A DNA stretch of 33,916 nt from Streptomyces triticagri (lineage in GTDB: Bacteria > Actinomycetota > Actinomycetes > Streptomycetales > Streptomycetaceae): the NCBI RefSeq assembly GCF_003429565.1, contig NZ_QUAK01000230.1, positions 1 to 33,916 on the forward strand. The letters are read 5' to 3'. A program made the position numbers and the translations under genes. This document shows, piece after piece, positions 15,803-24,604 of the stretch (position 1 is the stretch's first letter; each line of letters opens with the position of its first letter). The notes under the pieces were generated by a model, which saw only the letters and a program-made list of their open reading frames with translations, searched no databases and was not told where the DNA came from.

Positions 15803-16597
15803 TCAGCGCATCACCGGCAGCAGCGCGGAGAGATCGGCGCGCTCGCCGCTCGCGGCGACCGACGCCGCGTCCAGCGCCGACTGCCAGTCCATCCGTCCGG
15901 TGGCCAGGCGGATCCAGGTCAGCGGGTCGGTCTCCACCACATTCGGCGGGGTGCCGCGGGTGTGCCGAGGTCCTTCGATGCACTGCACCACGGCGTACGG
16001 CGGGATGCGCACCTCCGTGGAGGCACCGGGCGCCCGGTCCGCGAGCGTGTCGGCGAGGAGACGGGTGCAGGCGGCGACGGCCTGCCGCTCAAGCGGGATG
16101 TCGAGACCCGTCGCACGGTTCAGGTCGTCGGTGTGCACGACGAGTTCGACGGTACGGGTGACCAGGTAGTCGGCGAGCGTGATGGCACCGGACCTGACGG
16201 CGAGCAACCGGCCGTCGGGCGCCCCGGCGATCCGCTCGGCGAAGAGCTCCGCCACCTCGTCGTAGAGCGCCACGAGATCCGTGCTCCGCTCGGCGAGCGC
16301 ATGGCTGCCTTCCGCGATCGCCTCGCCGAACTCCGCGGTCCGCTGCGGATACCCGAGCAGCTCCATCGGCCGCCCGGTGGGCTCGGGAGCGTCCAGGGCC
16401 CGGCTCACGCTGCCGACCGCCATGGTCAGATGCGCGGCGAGATCGCGCACCGTCCACTCCCCGAGCCCGGCGGGCGCCGCGAGCTGCTCGGCGCCGAGCC
16501 CGCGGACCGCCTCGTGCACATGGGCGAACTGCCGGGTCACGGCCTCCCGGATACGGGCGGAGTTGTACGTACGGGCGCGGCGCTTGGCGGGTGGCAT
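15803..16597 (-). CDS. maleylpyruvate isomerase family mycothiol-dependent enzyme
   Basis: 264 residues. The N-terminal DinB-like four-helix domain (about 12-165) has the metal triad of this family: H56 in LAAHL, and E151 and H155 in VELVVHTDDL. The C-terminal part (about 170-260) resembles the SCP2-like domain often fused to it, with PPNVVETDPLTWIRLATGRM. Members in Actinobacteria use mycothiol as cofactor, but most, including probably this one, have unassigned substrates. The ATG at 16597 (MPPAKRRARTYN) has GGAG 14 bases upstream, which is rather far. It lies 34 bp after the M23 gene, so the two are probably transcribed together. Confidence 0.88.
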   Translation of the reverse strand: MPPAKRRARTYNSARIREAVTRQFAHVHEAVRGLGAEQLAAPAGLGEWTVRDLAAHLTMAVGSVSRALDAPEPTGRPMELLGYPQRTAEFGEAIAEGSHALAERSTDLVALYDEVAELFAERIAGAPDGRLLAVRSGAITLADYLVTRTVELVVHTDDLNRATGLDIPLERQAVAACTRLLADTLADRAPGASTEVRIPPYAVVQCIEGPRHTRGTPPNVVETDPLTWIRLATGRMDWQSALDAASVAASGERADLSALLPVMR

Positions 16598-16631
16598 GCC
16601 GGTGAGCGTAACTCCGCGGTCGCCGGGCCGG

Positions 16632-17462
16632 TCACTCCTGCGCGGCGGGCACGGAGTCGACGGTGAACCGCTCGCCGTTGCGCGGCACTCCGACGCCCCG
16701 CCAGCGGAACGGCCGGCCGCGCGCGGTGTCCAGGTCGGGGCCGTCCATCAGCTGGAAGTGCAGATGGGGTTCCGTGGTGTTGCCCGAATTGCCGCAGTGG
16801 CCGAGGAGTTGGCCCGCGGTGACCCGGTCGCCGGCGCTCACGGTGACGGATCCCCGCCGGAGATGGGCGTATGCGGCGTACACCCCGTCTCCGAGGTCAA
16901 GGATCACGTGATTGCCCAACACCCGGTCCGGGCCGAGGAGTCCGCGGATCTCGCCCTCGACGAGGAACAGGTAGAGAAACCCGAGCAGCGAATTGCGGCT
17001 GAGGTGGTCGCGGCTGCCGTCGGACGCGGTGACCACGGTGGCGTCCGCGACCGCGTACAGCGGACTGCCGAAGCCGGGGAAGGACTGGGGTCGCCGCGCC
17101 ACCGGCCACAGCCAGGCGAAGCCGGGGCGTTCGGCACCCACCGGCTCGGGGACGACATCGATGGCGTAGGTCTGGCCCAGGAAGTGCACACCGTGGCTCG
17201 GGGTGCGGTCCGCGGGGCTGTTCAGCGCGGACCAGCGTCCGGTCACCGGCGGCTCGACCTCGACCGCCGGATGCTTCGCGCTCTTCTGGTGCCGGCTCGC
17301 CGCCCGCCCCAGCGCGATGGCGATGGCGTACGAGAGGACCAGCGGGGCGAAGACGACCCAGAACGGCGGATACACGTCCCGGACCGCCGCGACGACGACC
17401 TGGACGACGAAGCCGAGCAGCAGCAGCCGCTGCAGGACGGCGAACGACTTGCGTACGAGCAT
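16632..17462 (-). CDS. membrane-anchored M23 family peptidase
   Basis: 276 residues. Two hydrophobic segments (about 8-27 and 34-52) form an N-terminal hairpin anchor, and a lysostaphin-like M23 domain follows at about 85-260. Zinc-site features are H93 and D102 in GVHFLGQTYAID, the YAH of VYAAYAHL (H200) and HLHFQ (H233, H235). The first motif is looser than in classical LytM. M23 enzymes cut peptidoglycan cross-bridges. An additional stretch with an aromatic run (GFLYLFLVEGE, 161-171) between the first zinc motif and the core may be a lid or membrane contact. It follows the ArsR-like regulator by 49 bp on the same strand and is presumably controlled by it. Confidence 0.85.
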   Translation of the reverse strand: MLVRKSFAVLQRLLLLGFVVQVVVAAVRDVYPPFWVVFAPLVLSYAIAIALGRAASRHQKSAKHPAVEVEPPVTGRWSALNSPADRTPSHGVHFLGQTYAIDVVPEPVGAERPGFAWLWPVARRPQSFPGFGSPLYAVADATVVTASDGSRDHLSRNSLLGFLYLFLVEGEIRGLLGPDRVLGNHVILDLGDGVYAAYAHLRRGSVTVSAGDRVTAGQLLGHCGNSGNTTEPHLHFQLMDGPDLDTARGRPFRWRGVGVPRNGERFTVDSVPAAQE

Positions 17463-17511
17463 GAGTTGGTCCCCCAGAGGTCGTGCGGTACGGGTGAGCT
17501 GCGGGAGGGGA

Positions 17512-18048
17512 TCACGGCGGCTGGGACGCCGCCAGGATCGTCAGGAGCGGGACGACCCGGGTGCCCGGCACCGCGTACCGCCCACGTCCGGTGGTGGTCA
17601 GCCAGCCGGCGGCGGAGAGCTGGCGCAGGTGGTGGTAGATCTGGCCGGTGGTGCCGATGCCGTCGAGTGCGGAGAGGTCGGCGGCGGTGCGGCGGCCGGC
17701 GAGCACGGCGCGGAGCAGCCGGATACGGACGGGGTGGCCGAGCGCGGCCAGGCCGTCCGCGATGCGCTGCGTGCCCTCCTCGGACTGCTGCGCCGAGTCC
17801 TCCGCCGGCCCCAACTGCCCGTCGGTGAGCGCCGCTTGCTGCCACTCCCAGCGCTCGCCGGTCGGCAGCCGCACGGCGCCGGTGAACAGCACGCCACCGT
17901 CCTCGGCCCCCCACGAGCCGAGCTGCTCCTTGAACCCTTCGAGGGCCCAGAAGTCTCCGTCGCCGGCCCGGCCGCCCGCATCCGCGCCGGGCTTCTCGAG
18001 CGCCGCGATCCGGCGCTCGAGCTCGGCGACCCGCTCTTCCAGCTCCAT
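17512..18048 (-). CDS. ArsR-like winged-helix transcriptional regulator
   Basis: 178 residues. An N-terminal coiled coil (MELEERVAELERRIAALEK) is followed by a Gly/Trp-containing linker. The winged helix-turn-helix lies at about 95-165 (LAALGHPVRIRLLRAVLAGRRTAADL, then GTTGQIYHHLRQLSAAGWL and a basic wing). There are no Cys or His metal-site motifs, so it is probably not a metal sensor. The ATG has no Shine-Dalgarno and lies six bases after a -10 box, so the transcript is probably leaderless. A palindrome between its -35 and -10 suggests autorepression. It is the first gene of the group running to the META lipoprotein. Confidence 0.88.
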   Translation of the reverse strand: MELEERVAELERRIAALEKPGADAGGRAGDGDFWALEGFKEQLGSWGAEDGGVLFTGAVRLPTGERWEWQQAALTDGQLGPAEDSAQQSEEGTQRIADGLAALGHPVRIRLLRAVLAGRRTAADLSALDGIGTTGQIYHHLRQLSAAGWLTTTGRGRYAVPGTRVVPLLTILAASQPP

Positions 18049-18054
18049 GCCACG

Positions 18055-18083
18055 AACTTACGTCATTACGTAATCTCGTACAA
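18055..18083 (-). promoter_or_regulatory. promoter of the ArsR-M23 operon with embedded operator
   Basis: On the minus strand TTGTAC (18078-18083) is followed after exactly 17 bp by TAAGTT (18055-18060), and the start codon comes six bases later. The spacer contains the 10-bp palindrome ATTACGTAAT (18065-18074) and a second TTACGT half-site overlapping the -10. A regulator bound here would block RNA polymerase. The gene's own wHTH product is the natural candidate. Confidence 0.65.
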
Positions 18084-18107
18084 CCGTGGAAGAGCCCCCG
18101 GACACAC

Positions 18108-18145
18108 CGCAGCCCCCGCCCGGACGGATCCGGACAGGGGCTGCG
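18108..18145 (-). terminator. terminator of purL
   Basis: CGCAGCCCC (18108-18116) pairs with GGGGCTGCG (18137-18145). The loop can pair further through CCGG/CCGG. It lies 24 bp after the purL stop and just behind the divergent ArsR promoter. Confidence 0.75.
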
Positions 18146-18168
18146 GGCGGGACGGAACCCGAGCGCGC

Positions 18169-20417
<2,249 letters not shown>

Positions 20418-20418
<1 letters not shown>

Positions 20419-21134
20419 CAGGCGGCAACCAGGTTCTTGAGGATCGAGGTGAAGAAGCCGAGGCCGTCGGTGCGGCCGGTGCCGATCAGCGGTTCGACCG
20501 CGTGCTCGGGGTGCGGCATGAGGCCGACCACGTTGCCCGCCTCGTTGGTGATGCCGGCGATGTCGCGGAGCGAGCCGTTGGGGTTTCCGTAGCCGTCGGC
20601 GGGGGCGGCGGCGTCGGCGGGGGCAGCGGCGTACCGGAAGGCGACCCGGCCCTCGGCCTCGAGCTCGTCGAGGACGCGCTCGTCGGCGACGTAGCGACCG
20701 TCGATGTTCTTGAGCGGGATCGAGATCTCCTGGCCCTGCTCGTAGTCGGCGGTCCAGGCGGTGGAGGCGTTCTCCACGCGGAGCTTCTGGTCCCGGCAGA
20801 CGAAGTGCAGATCCGTGTTCCGCAGCATGGCGCCGGGCAGCAGATGGGTCTCGGTGAGGACCTGGAAGCCGTTGCAGATACCGAGTACCGGCATTCCGGC
20901 CCTGGCCTGCTCGACGACGGTCTCCATCACGGGCGAGAAGCGGGAGATCGCTCCGGCCCGCAGATAGTCGCCGTAGGAGAAACCGCCGGGCAGCACCACG
21001 GCGTCGACCTGCTTCAGATCCTTGTCCCGGTGCCAGAGCGGCACCGGCTCGGCGCCGGCGACGCGGACGGCGCGCTGCGTGTCCCGGTCGTCGAGAGTTC
21101 CGGGAAAGGTGACGACTCCGATACGAGCAGTCAC
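20418..21134 (-). CDS. purQ: phosphoribosylformylglycinamidine synthase glutaminase subunit PurQ
   Basis: 238 residues, a class I glutamine amidotransferase that supplies ammonia to PurL. The nucleophile is Cys87 in VLGICNGFQ, and the partner His and Glu are in LMPHPEHAVE near the C-terminus. The N-terminus MTARIGVVTFPGT is typical. A short Ala/Pro/Asp insert (AAAPADAAAPADG, about residue 170-185), made by a tandem repeat, makes this copy about 12 residues longer than I expect for the family. The GTG at 21134 follows the purS stop by one base, with GGGAG inside the purS end as ribosome binding site. It overlaps purL by one base. Confidence 0.96.
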
Positions 21135-21135
21135 G

Positions 21136-21435
21136 TCAACTCCCGGACTTCGCGGGGGCTTCGGGGGTCACAGGGTTTTCGACGCCCTCGGCGTCCTCGA
21201 CCTTGATGACGAAGTCCTCGATGACGGTGTTGGCGAGGAACGTTTCGGCCAGCTCGTGGATACGGGCGAGTGCGGCGTCGTCGACCGCGCCCTCCACCTC
21301 GAGCTCGAAGCGCTTCCCTTGACGTACGTCCGAGATTCCCTCGAAACCGAGGCGCGGCAGTGCACGCTGCACCGCCTGTCCCTGGGGGTCGAGGATCTCC
21401 GGCTTGAGCATGACGTCGACTACGACGCGTGCCAC
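21136..21435 (-). CDS. purS: phosphoribosylformylglycinamidine synthase subunit PurS
   Basis: 99 residues. I chose GTG at 21435 (MARVVVDVMLKPEILDPQG) because GGGAG sits five bases before it. The GTG two codons upstream (21441) falls on that site. PurS is the small dimeric protein that bridges PurL and PurQ in the FGAM synthetase complex. The whole family fold is present, followed by a C-terminal tail (ENPVTPEAPAKSGS) somewhat longer than usual. First gene of purSQL. Upstream lie an inverted repeat (21477-21505) and four 11-bp direct repeats (21511-21554). Confidence 0.95.
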   Translation of the reverse strand: MARVVVDVMLKPEILDPQGQAVQRALPRLGFEGISDVRQGKRFELEVEGAVDDAALARIHELAETFLANTVIEDFVIKVEDAEGVENPVTPEAPAKSGS

Positions 21436-21476
21436 TGGCACTCCCGGTGTGTGGTGCGTGAGCAGGTCTCATCAGA

Positions 21477-21505
21477 CTACCCGCCGAAAATTTCTACGCG
21501 GGTAG
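21477..21505. promoter_or_regulatory. inverted repeat in the purS upstream region
   Basis: CTACCCGC (21477-21484) and GCGGGTAG (21498-21505) are perfect complements around an AT-rich 13-base centre (CGAAAATTTCTAC). The right half overlaps a second near-palindrome TCTAC-GCGG-GTAGA (21493-21506). It lies 42-70 bp before the purS start. It could be an operator, or a hairpin in the leader RNA. Confidence 0.5.
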
Positions 21506-21510
21506 ACAAG

Positions 21511-21554
21511 GATTGATCGGGGATTGGCAGGGGATTGGCCGGGGATTGGGCAAG
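21511..21554. repeat. four tandem 11-bp direct repeats upstream of purS
   Basis: Units GATTGATCGGG, GATTGGCAGGG, GATTGGCCGGG and GATTGGGCAAG follow each other without gaps. GATTG is invariant in all four. The 11-bp period is close to one helical turn, so the motifs face the same side of the DNA. They lie in the intergenic region between the divergent purS and lsrL. Confidence 0.85.
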
Positions 21555-21892
21555 GCGCCGGGGAAGTGATCGGTGAAGCGCCGGACGCACGACTGCCGGA
21601 AGTGTGGACATCCGCCGGGACTTGCGGCGATCACGTGACCGTCATCACGTTCTCGCATACCGGACGGGCCGTTCAGGGAAAATTCTGGGAAAAATACCGG
21701 ACCGGCATTGCATCCGGACACGCGGACGGATTTAGTCGGGCTTCACAATGCATTGCCGGGACCTGTACAAAGGATTCAGCGAGCAATAGACCAATAGCCC
21801 TGGCAATGCCTCCATTAACAACCGGCCAGTCGGCGTCATCGCATGTCAGCTCCATGTCGGCACGGTGACTCCGCATGAAGGGACCGATTTTC
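21555..21892. other. gene-free, relatively AT-rich region upstream of lsrL
   Basis: About 340 bp with no supported gene. From about 21660 to 21830 the GC content is clearly below the surroundings (AAAATTCTGGGAAAAATACC, TGTACAAAGGATTC, CAATAGACCAATAG). This is the kind of sequence Lsr2-family proteins bind. It presumably holds the lsrL promoter, but I could not fix boxes. Confidence 0.45.
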
Positions 21893-22243
21893 GTGGCGCA
21901 GCGTGTCGTGGTCACCCTCTCCGACGACATCGACGGCGGAGAAGCAGCGGAAACCATTGCCTTCGGCCTGGACGGCAAGTCGTACGAGATCGACCTCAAT
22001 CCCGCCAATGCCAAGAAACTGCGCAGCGCTCTGGCACCGTACCTGCAGGCGGGGCGCAAGCAGCCGAAATCCGTCGCGAAGGCGGGAGCCAGGAGCGGCC
22101 GGCCTGCGACGGCCTTCACACACACCGCGGTGACGGCCGATCCGGCCGCGGTCCGGGCCTGGGCCCGCTCGCACAAGATGGACGTCCCGGCCCGCGGCCG
22201 GATCCCGAAGAAGGTCTACGAGGCGTTCAACGCGGCCAACTGA
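21893..22243 (+). CDS. lsrL: Lsr2 paralogue LsrL, nucleoid-associated protein
   Basis: 116 residues from GTG at 21893 (MAQRVVVTLSDDIDGGEAAET), with AAGGGA nine bases upstream. An ATG six codons earlier overlaps that site. The N-terminal oligomerisation domain (about 1-55: DDIDGG, GLDGKSYEIDLNPANAKKLR) is followed by a basic linker and a C-terminal DNA-binding domain (about 83-116) with the AT-hook-like R101-G-R103 of RGRIPKKVYEAF. Lsr2 proteins bridge AT-rich DNA and silence acquired genes. Streptomycetes carry a second copy next to purS, as here. The gene has an AT-rich upstream region and may bind there. Confidence 0.93.
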   Translation: MAQRVVVTLSDDIDGGEAAETIAFGLDGKSYEIDLNPANAKKLRSALAPYLQAGRKQPKSVAKAGARSGRPATAFTHTAVTADPAAVRAWARSHKMDVPARGRIPKKVYEAFNAAN

Positions 22244-22333
22244 CCGCGCCCGCGCGCCGCGGGCACTCCGGCCGCCGGATGCCGGAACGGCCCGCCCCGG
22301 CATCCGACTTGCGCTCCACCCCCGCAGGTCGGC

Positions 22334-22339
22334 TAAAGT
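22334..22339 (+). promoter_or_regulatory. -10 box of the tRNA-Gly promoter
   Basis: TAAAGT, identical to the tRNA-Asp -10, lies 51 bp before tRNA-Gly(UCC). A TTGCGC 19 bp upstream is a poorly spaced -35. Confidence 0.4.
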
Positions 22340-22390
22340 CTGGAGCGCGCCGCGGGGCCGGGCCGGAAGGCCGGACTCCACGGAGGACGC

Positions 22391-22462
22391 GCGGGTGTAG
22401 TTCAGTAGTAGAACACCCCCTTTCCAAGGGGGAGGCGCAGTGTGCAATTCCTGTCACCCGCT
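22391..22462 (+). tRNA. tRNA-Gly (anticodon UCC) with atypical D- and T-loops
   Basis: 72 nt. Acceptor GCGGGTG/CACCCGC pairs perfectly, with discriminator T. D-arm is GTTC-AGTAGTA-GAAC. Anticodon arm is CCCCC-TTTCCAA-GGGGG, giving UCC. In the D-loop the position expected to be G18 is A (22407), while G19 is kept. The T-arm lacks the TTC motif. It is best drawn as stem G-C-A-G-(bulged T)-G paired with C-C-T-G-T around the loop TGCAATT, so position 55 is G instead of U. It is 80 bp upstream of a normal tRNA-Gly(GCC) and shares its terminator. It is probably expressed, but may be unusual in translation. Confidence 0.9.
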
Positions 22463-22542
22463 CCGGCATCTCCGCCCGGTCGAGTAATTCGATCAGGTAG
22501 GCTGGTGCACGCGCCGATCGGTGAAGGCCGATCGGATGCCAT

Positions 22543-22615
22543 GCGGACGTAGCTCAGTTGGTAGAGCGCAACCTTGCCAAGGTTGAGGTCGCGAGTTCGA
22601 ACCTCGTCGTCCGCT
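22543..22615 (+). tRNA. tRNA-Gly (anticodon GCC)
   Basis: 73 nt, fully canonical. Acceptor GCGGACG/CGTCCGC, D-arm with GTTGGTAG, anticodon arm CAACC-TTGCCAA-GGTTG, T-arm GCGAG-TTCGAAC-CTCGT. CCA is not encoded. The body is identical to the copy at 27179 except for one compensated pair in the acceptor stem. A strong terminator follows five bases later. Confidence 0.97.
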
Positions 22616-22620
22616 CGGGA

Positions 22621-22655
22621 AAGAAGCCCCGGCACTTCAGGTGCCGGGGCTTCTT
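22621..22655 (+). terminator. terminator of the tRNA-Gly pair
   Basis: AAGAAGCCCCGGCAC (22621-22635) and GTGCCGGGGCTTCTT (22641-22655) form a perfect 15-bp stem with loop TTCAG, followed by CGTTCT. Confidence 0.93.
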
Positions 22656-22701
22656 CGTTCTCCCCCTCGTAGTCAACCCACCGGTCGCCGCCCCTGACAT
22701 T

Positions 22702-22721
22702 TGTCACGCGGGTTCATGACA
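22702..22721 (+). promoter_or_regulatory. candidate operator of the ABC exporter and two-component operon
   Basis: TGTCA-N10-TGACA (22702-22706 and 22717-22721) lies about 45 bp before the first ATG. A further TGACA at 22695-22699 forms TGACA-TT-TGTCA with its left arm. NarL/DesR-type regulators bind such inverted repeats and often activate their own exporter operon, so the regulator encoded at 26494 is the likely ligand. No good -10 is visible. Confidence 0.45.
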
Positions 22722-22764
22722 GGCCGCACTGCCGCCGGGCCCCCACGGCGGACAGCCTTGAGTC

Positions 22765-23760
22765 ATGACCACCACACAGATCCACGCGGGGGATGAATCC
22801 GTGATTGAAGTCACCGATCTGCGACGGGTGTACGGAGGTGAATTCGAGGCCGTCCGCGGCGTCTCCTTCGAAGTCGGCCGAGGCGAACTCTTCGCCCTGC
22901 TCGGCACCAACGGCGCCGGCAAGACCTCGACCGTGGAACTCCTCGAAGGCCTCGACCGGCCGGCCGGCGGCCAGGTCCGCGTACTCGGGCACGACCCGTA
23001 CACCGAGCGGCACCTGGTGCGCCCGAAGGTCGGCGTGATGCTCCAGGAGGGCGGCTTCCCGTCCGAGCTGACCGTCGACGAGACCGTACGGATGTGGGCC
23101 GGCGCCACCAGCGGCGCACGTCCGGGGGCCGAGGCGCTCGAGATCGTCGGCCTGGCCAAGCGCGGCGGCGTCCGCGTGAAGATGCTCTCCGGCGGCGAGA
23201 AGCGGCGGCTCGACCTGGCGCTCGCGCTGCTCGGCCGGCCCGAGATGCTCTTCCTCGACGAGCCCACCACCGGCATGGACGCCGAGGGCCGGCAGGACAC
23301 CTGGGACCTGGTCCGCTCGCTGCGCGACGCCGGCACCACCGTCCTGATGACCACCCACTATCTGGAGGAGGCCGAGTCGCTCGCCGACCGCCTCGCGATC
23401 ATGCACGAGGGGCGGATCGCCGCCTCCGGCACACCGGCCGAGGTGACGGCCGCCGAGCCGTCCCGGATCTCCTTCGAACTGCCCCAGGGCTATTTCGTCG
23501 GCGACCTTCCGCCGCTCGACGCGATCGGCATCGTCGGGCACGAACTGACCGGCCGTACCGTCAAGTTGCGCACCCAGCACCTGCAGTTCTCCGCCACCCG
23601 GCTGCTCACCTGGGCCGCCGAGCAGAACGTCGAACTGCGCGCCCTCGACGTCCGATCCGCCTCCCTGGAAGAGGCGTTCCTGCAGATCGCCCGCGAGGCC
23701 AGGAGCCAGGACGAGCCCGGCCGCCGTGCGGGCGACCGCCAGAAGGAGGCAGTGGCATGA
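22765..23760 (+). CDS. ABC-2 type exporter, ATP-binding protein
   Basis: 331 residues. Walker A GTNGAGKT at 47-54, signature MLSGGEKRRLDLA, Walker B LFLDEPTTGMD and the switch His in MTTHYLEEAE give a complete DrrA/CcmA-type nucleotide-binding domain (about 12-235). A C-terminal domain of about 90 residues follows, typical of lipid or drug exporters. ATP hydrolysis would drive the permease encoded next. The ATG at 22765 has only weak ribosome binding sequence; an in-frame GTG at 22801 is another possible start. The stop overlaps the permease ATG (ATGA). First gene of a four-gene operon with a sensor kinase and regulator, a layout typical of envelope-stress or antibiotic-detoxification modules. 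Confidence 0.94.
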   Translation: MTTTQIHAGDESVIEVTDLRRVYGGEFEAVRGVSFEVGRGELFALLGTNGAGKTSTVELLEGLDRPAGGQVRVLGHDPYTERHLVRPKVGVMLQEGGFPSELTVDETVRMWAGATSGARPGAEALEIVGLAKRGGVRVKMLSGGEKRRLDLALALLGRPEMLFLDEPTTGMDAEGRQDTWDLVRSLRDAGTTVLMTTHYLEEAESLADRLAIMHEGRIAASGTPAEVTAAEPSRISFELPQGYFVGDLPPLDAIGIVGHELTGRTVKLRTQHLQFSATRLLTWAAEQNVELRALDVRSASLEEAFLQIAREARSQDEPGRRAGDRQKEAVA

Positions 23761-24569
23761 GCACCACCCTGACCACCGGCACCCGGCCCACCGCGGCCGG
23801 CCCCACCAGCACACCGATGGGCCGGCTCACCTCGCTGGCCCGCGCCGAACTGACCCTGCTCGGCCGCAGCAAGGGCGTCCTCTTCACCGCCCTCGCCATC
23901 CCGCTGGTCCTGCCGTTCAGCGTCTACGCCTCCGCGAAGGACAGCATCCAGGACGCGACCTCGCTCTCCATGAGCGAGATCATCCTGCCCGCGGCCGTCG
24001 GCTTCTCGCTGCTCTTCGCGGTCTACAGCGCACTGGTCAACGTGTTCGTCGTACGCCGTGAGGAGCTGGTCTTCAAACGGCTGCGCACCGGGGAGCTGCG
24101 GGACGGCGAGATCCTCGCCGGGGCCGCACTGCCCTCGCTGCTCATCGGCTTCGGCCAGTGCGTACTGGTCTCCGTGGCCTGTCTGACCGTGCTCGACTCC
24201 AAGGCGCCGGCGGGGGCACATCTGATCGTGCTCGGCGTGCTCCTCGGCCTGGTACTCGCCGTGCTCGCGGCGGGCGTCACCGCGGCCCTGAGCCGTACGG
24301 CCGAGGGCTCGCAGGTCACCTCGCTGCCCCTGGTCTTCCTCTCGATGCTCGGCTCCGGAATGGCCGTACCGCTCGAGGCGCTGCCCGACAAGCTCGCCTC
24401 GGTCTGCGAACTGCTGCCGTTCTCACCGGTCATCGCGCTGGTACGAGGCGGGCTCACCGGTGAGCTCTCCGGCACCGAGACACTCGTCCAGATCGGTCTC
24501 GGCGTCGCGTGGATCGTCGTCGCGGCGATCGCTGTGCGACGGTTGTTCCGTTGGGAGCCCAGGCGCTGA
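23757..24569 (+). CDS. ABC-2 type exporter, membrane permease
   Basis: 270 residues from ATG at 23757, with AAGGAGG about 10 bases upstream and overlapping the previous stop by ATGA. A Thr/Pro-rich cytoplasmic start is followed by six predicted membrane segments typical of ABC-2 permeases. These include VLFTALAIPLVLPFSVY, ILPAAVGFSLLFAVYSALVNVFV, and paired helices around LLIGFGQCVLVSVACL and LIVLGVLLGLVLAVLAAGV. A loop with RREELVFKRLRTGEL contacts the ATPase. It forms the translocation channel with the preceding protein. The substrate is unknown; lipids, lantibiotics or small drugs are typical for such modules. It is separated from the kinase gene by 35 bp. Confidence 0.92.
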   Translation: MSTTLTTGTRPTAAGPTSTPMGRLTSLARAELTLLGRSKGVLFTALAIPLVLPFSVYASAKDSIQDATSLSMSEIILPAAVGFSLLFAVYSALVNVFVVRREELVFKRLRTGELRDGEILAGAALPSLLIGFGQCVLVSVACLTVLDSKAPAGAHLIVLGVLLGLVLAVLAAGVTAALSRTAEGSQVTSLPLVFLSMLGSGMAVPLEALPDKLASVCELLPFSPVIALVRGGLTGELSGTETLVQIGLGVAWIVVAAIAVRRLFRWEPRR

Positions 24570-24604
24570 GCCGGACGCACCGGCGGAACGGAGGGCGAGC
24601 GGGC

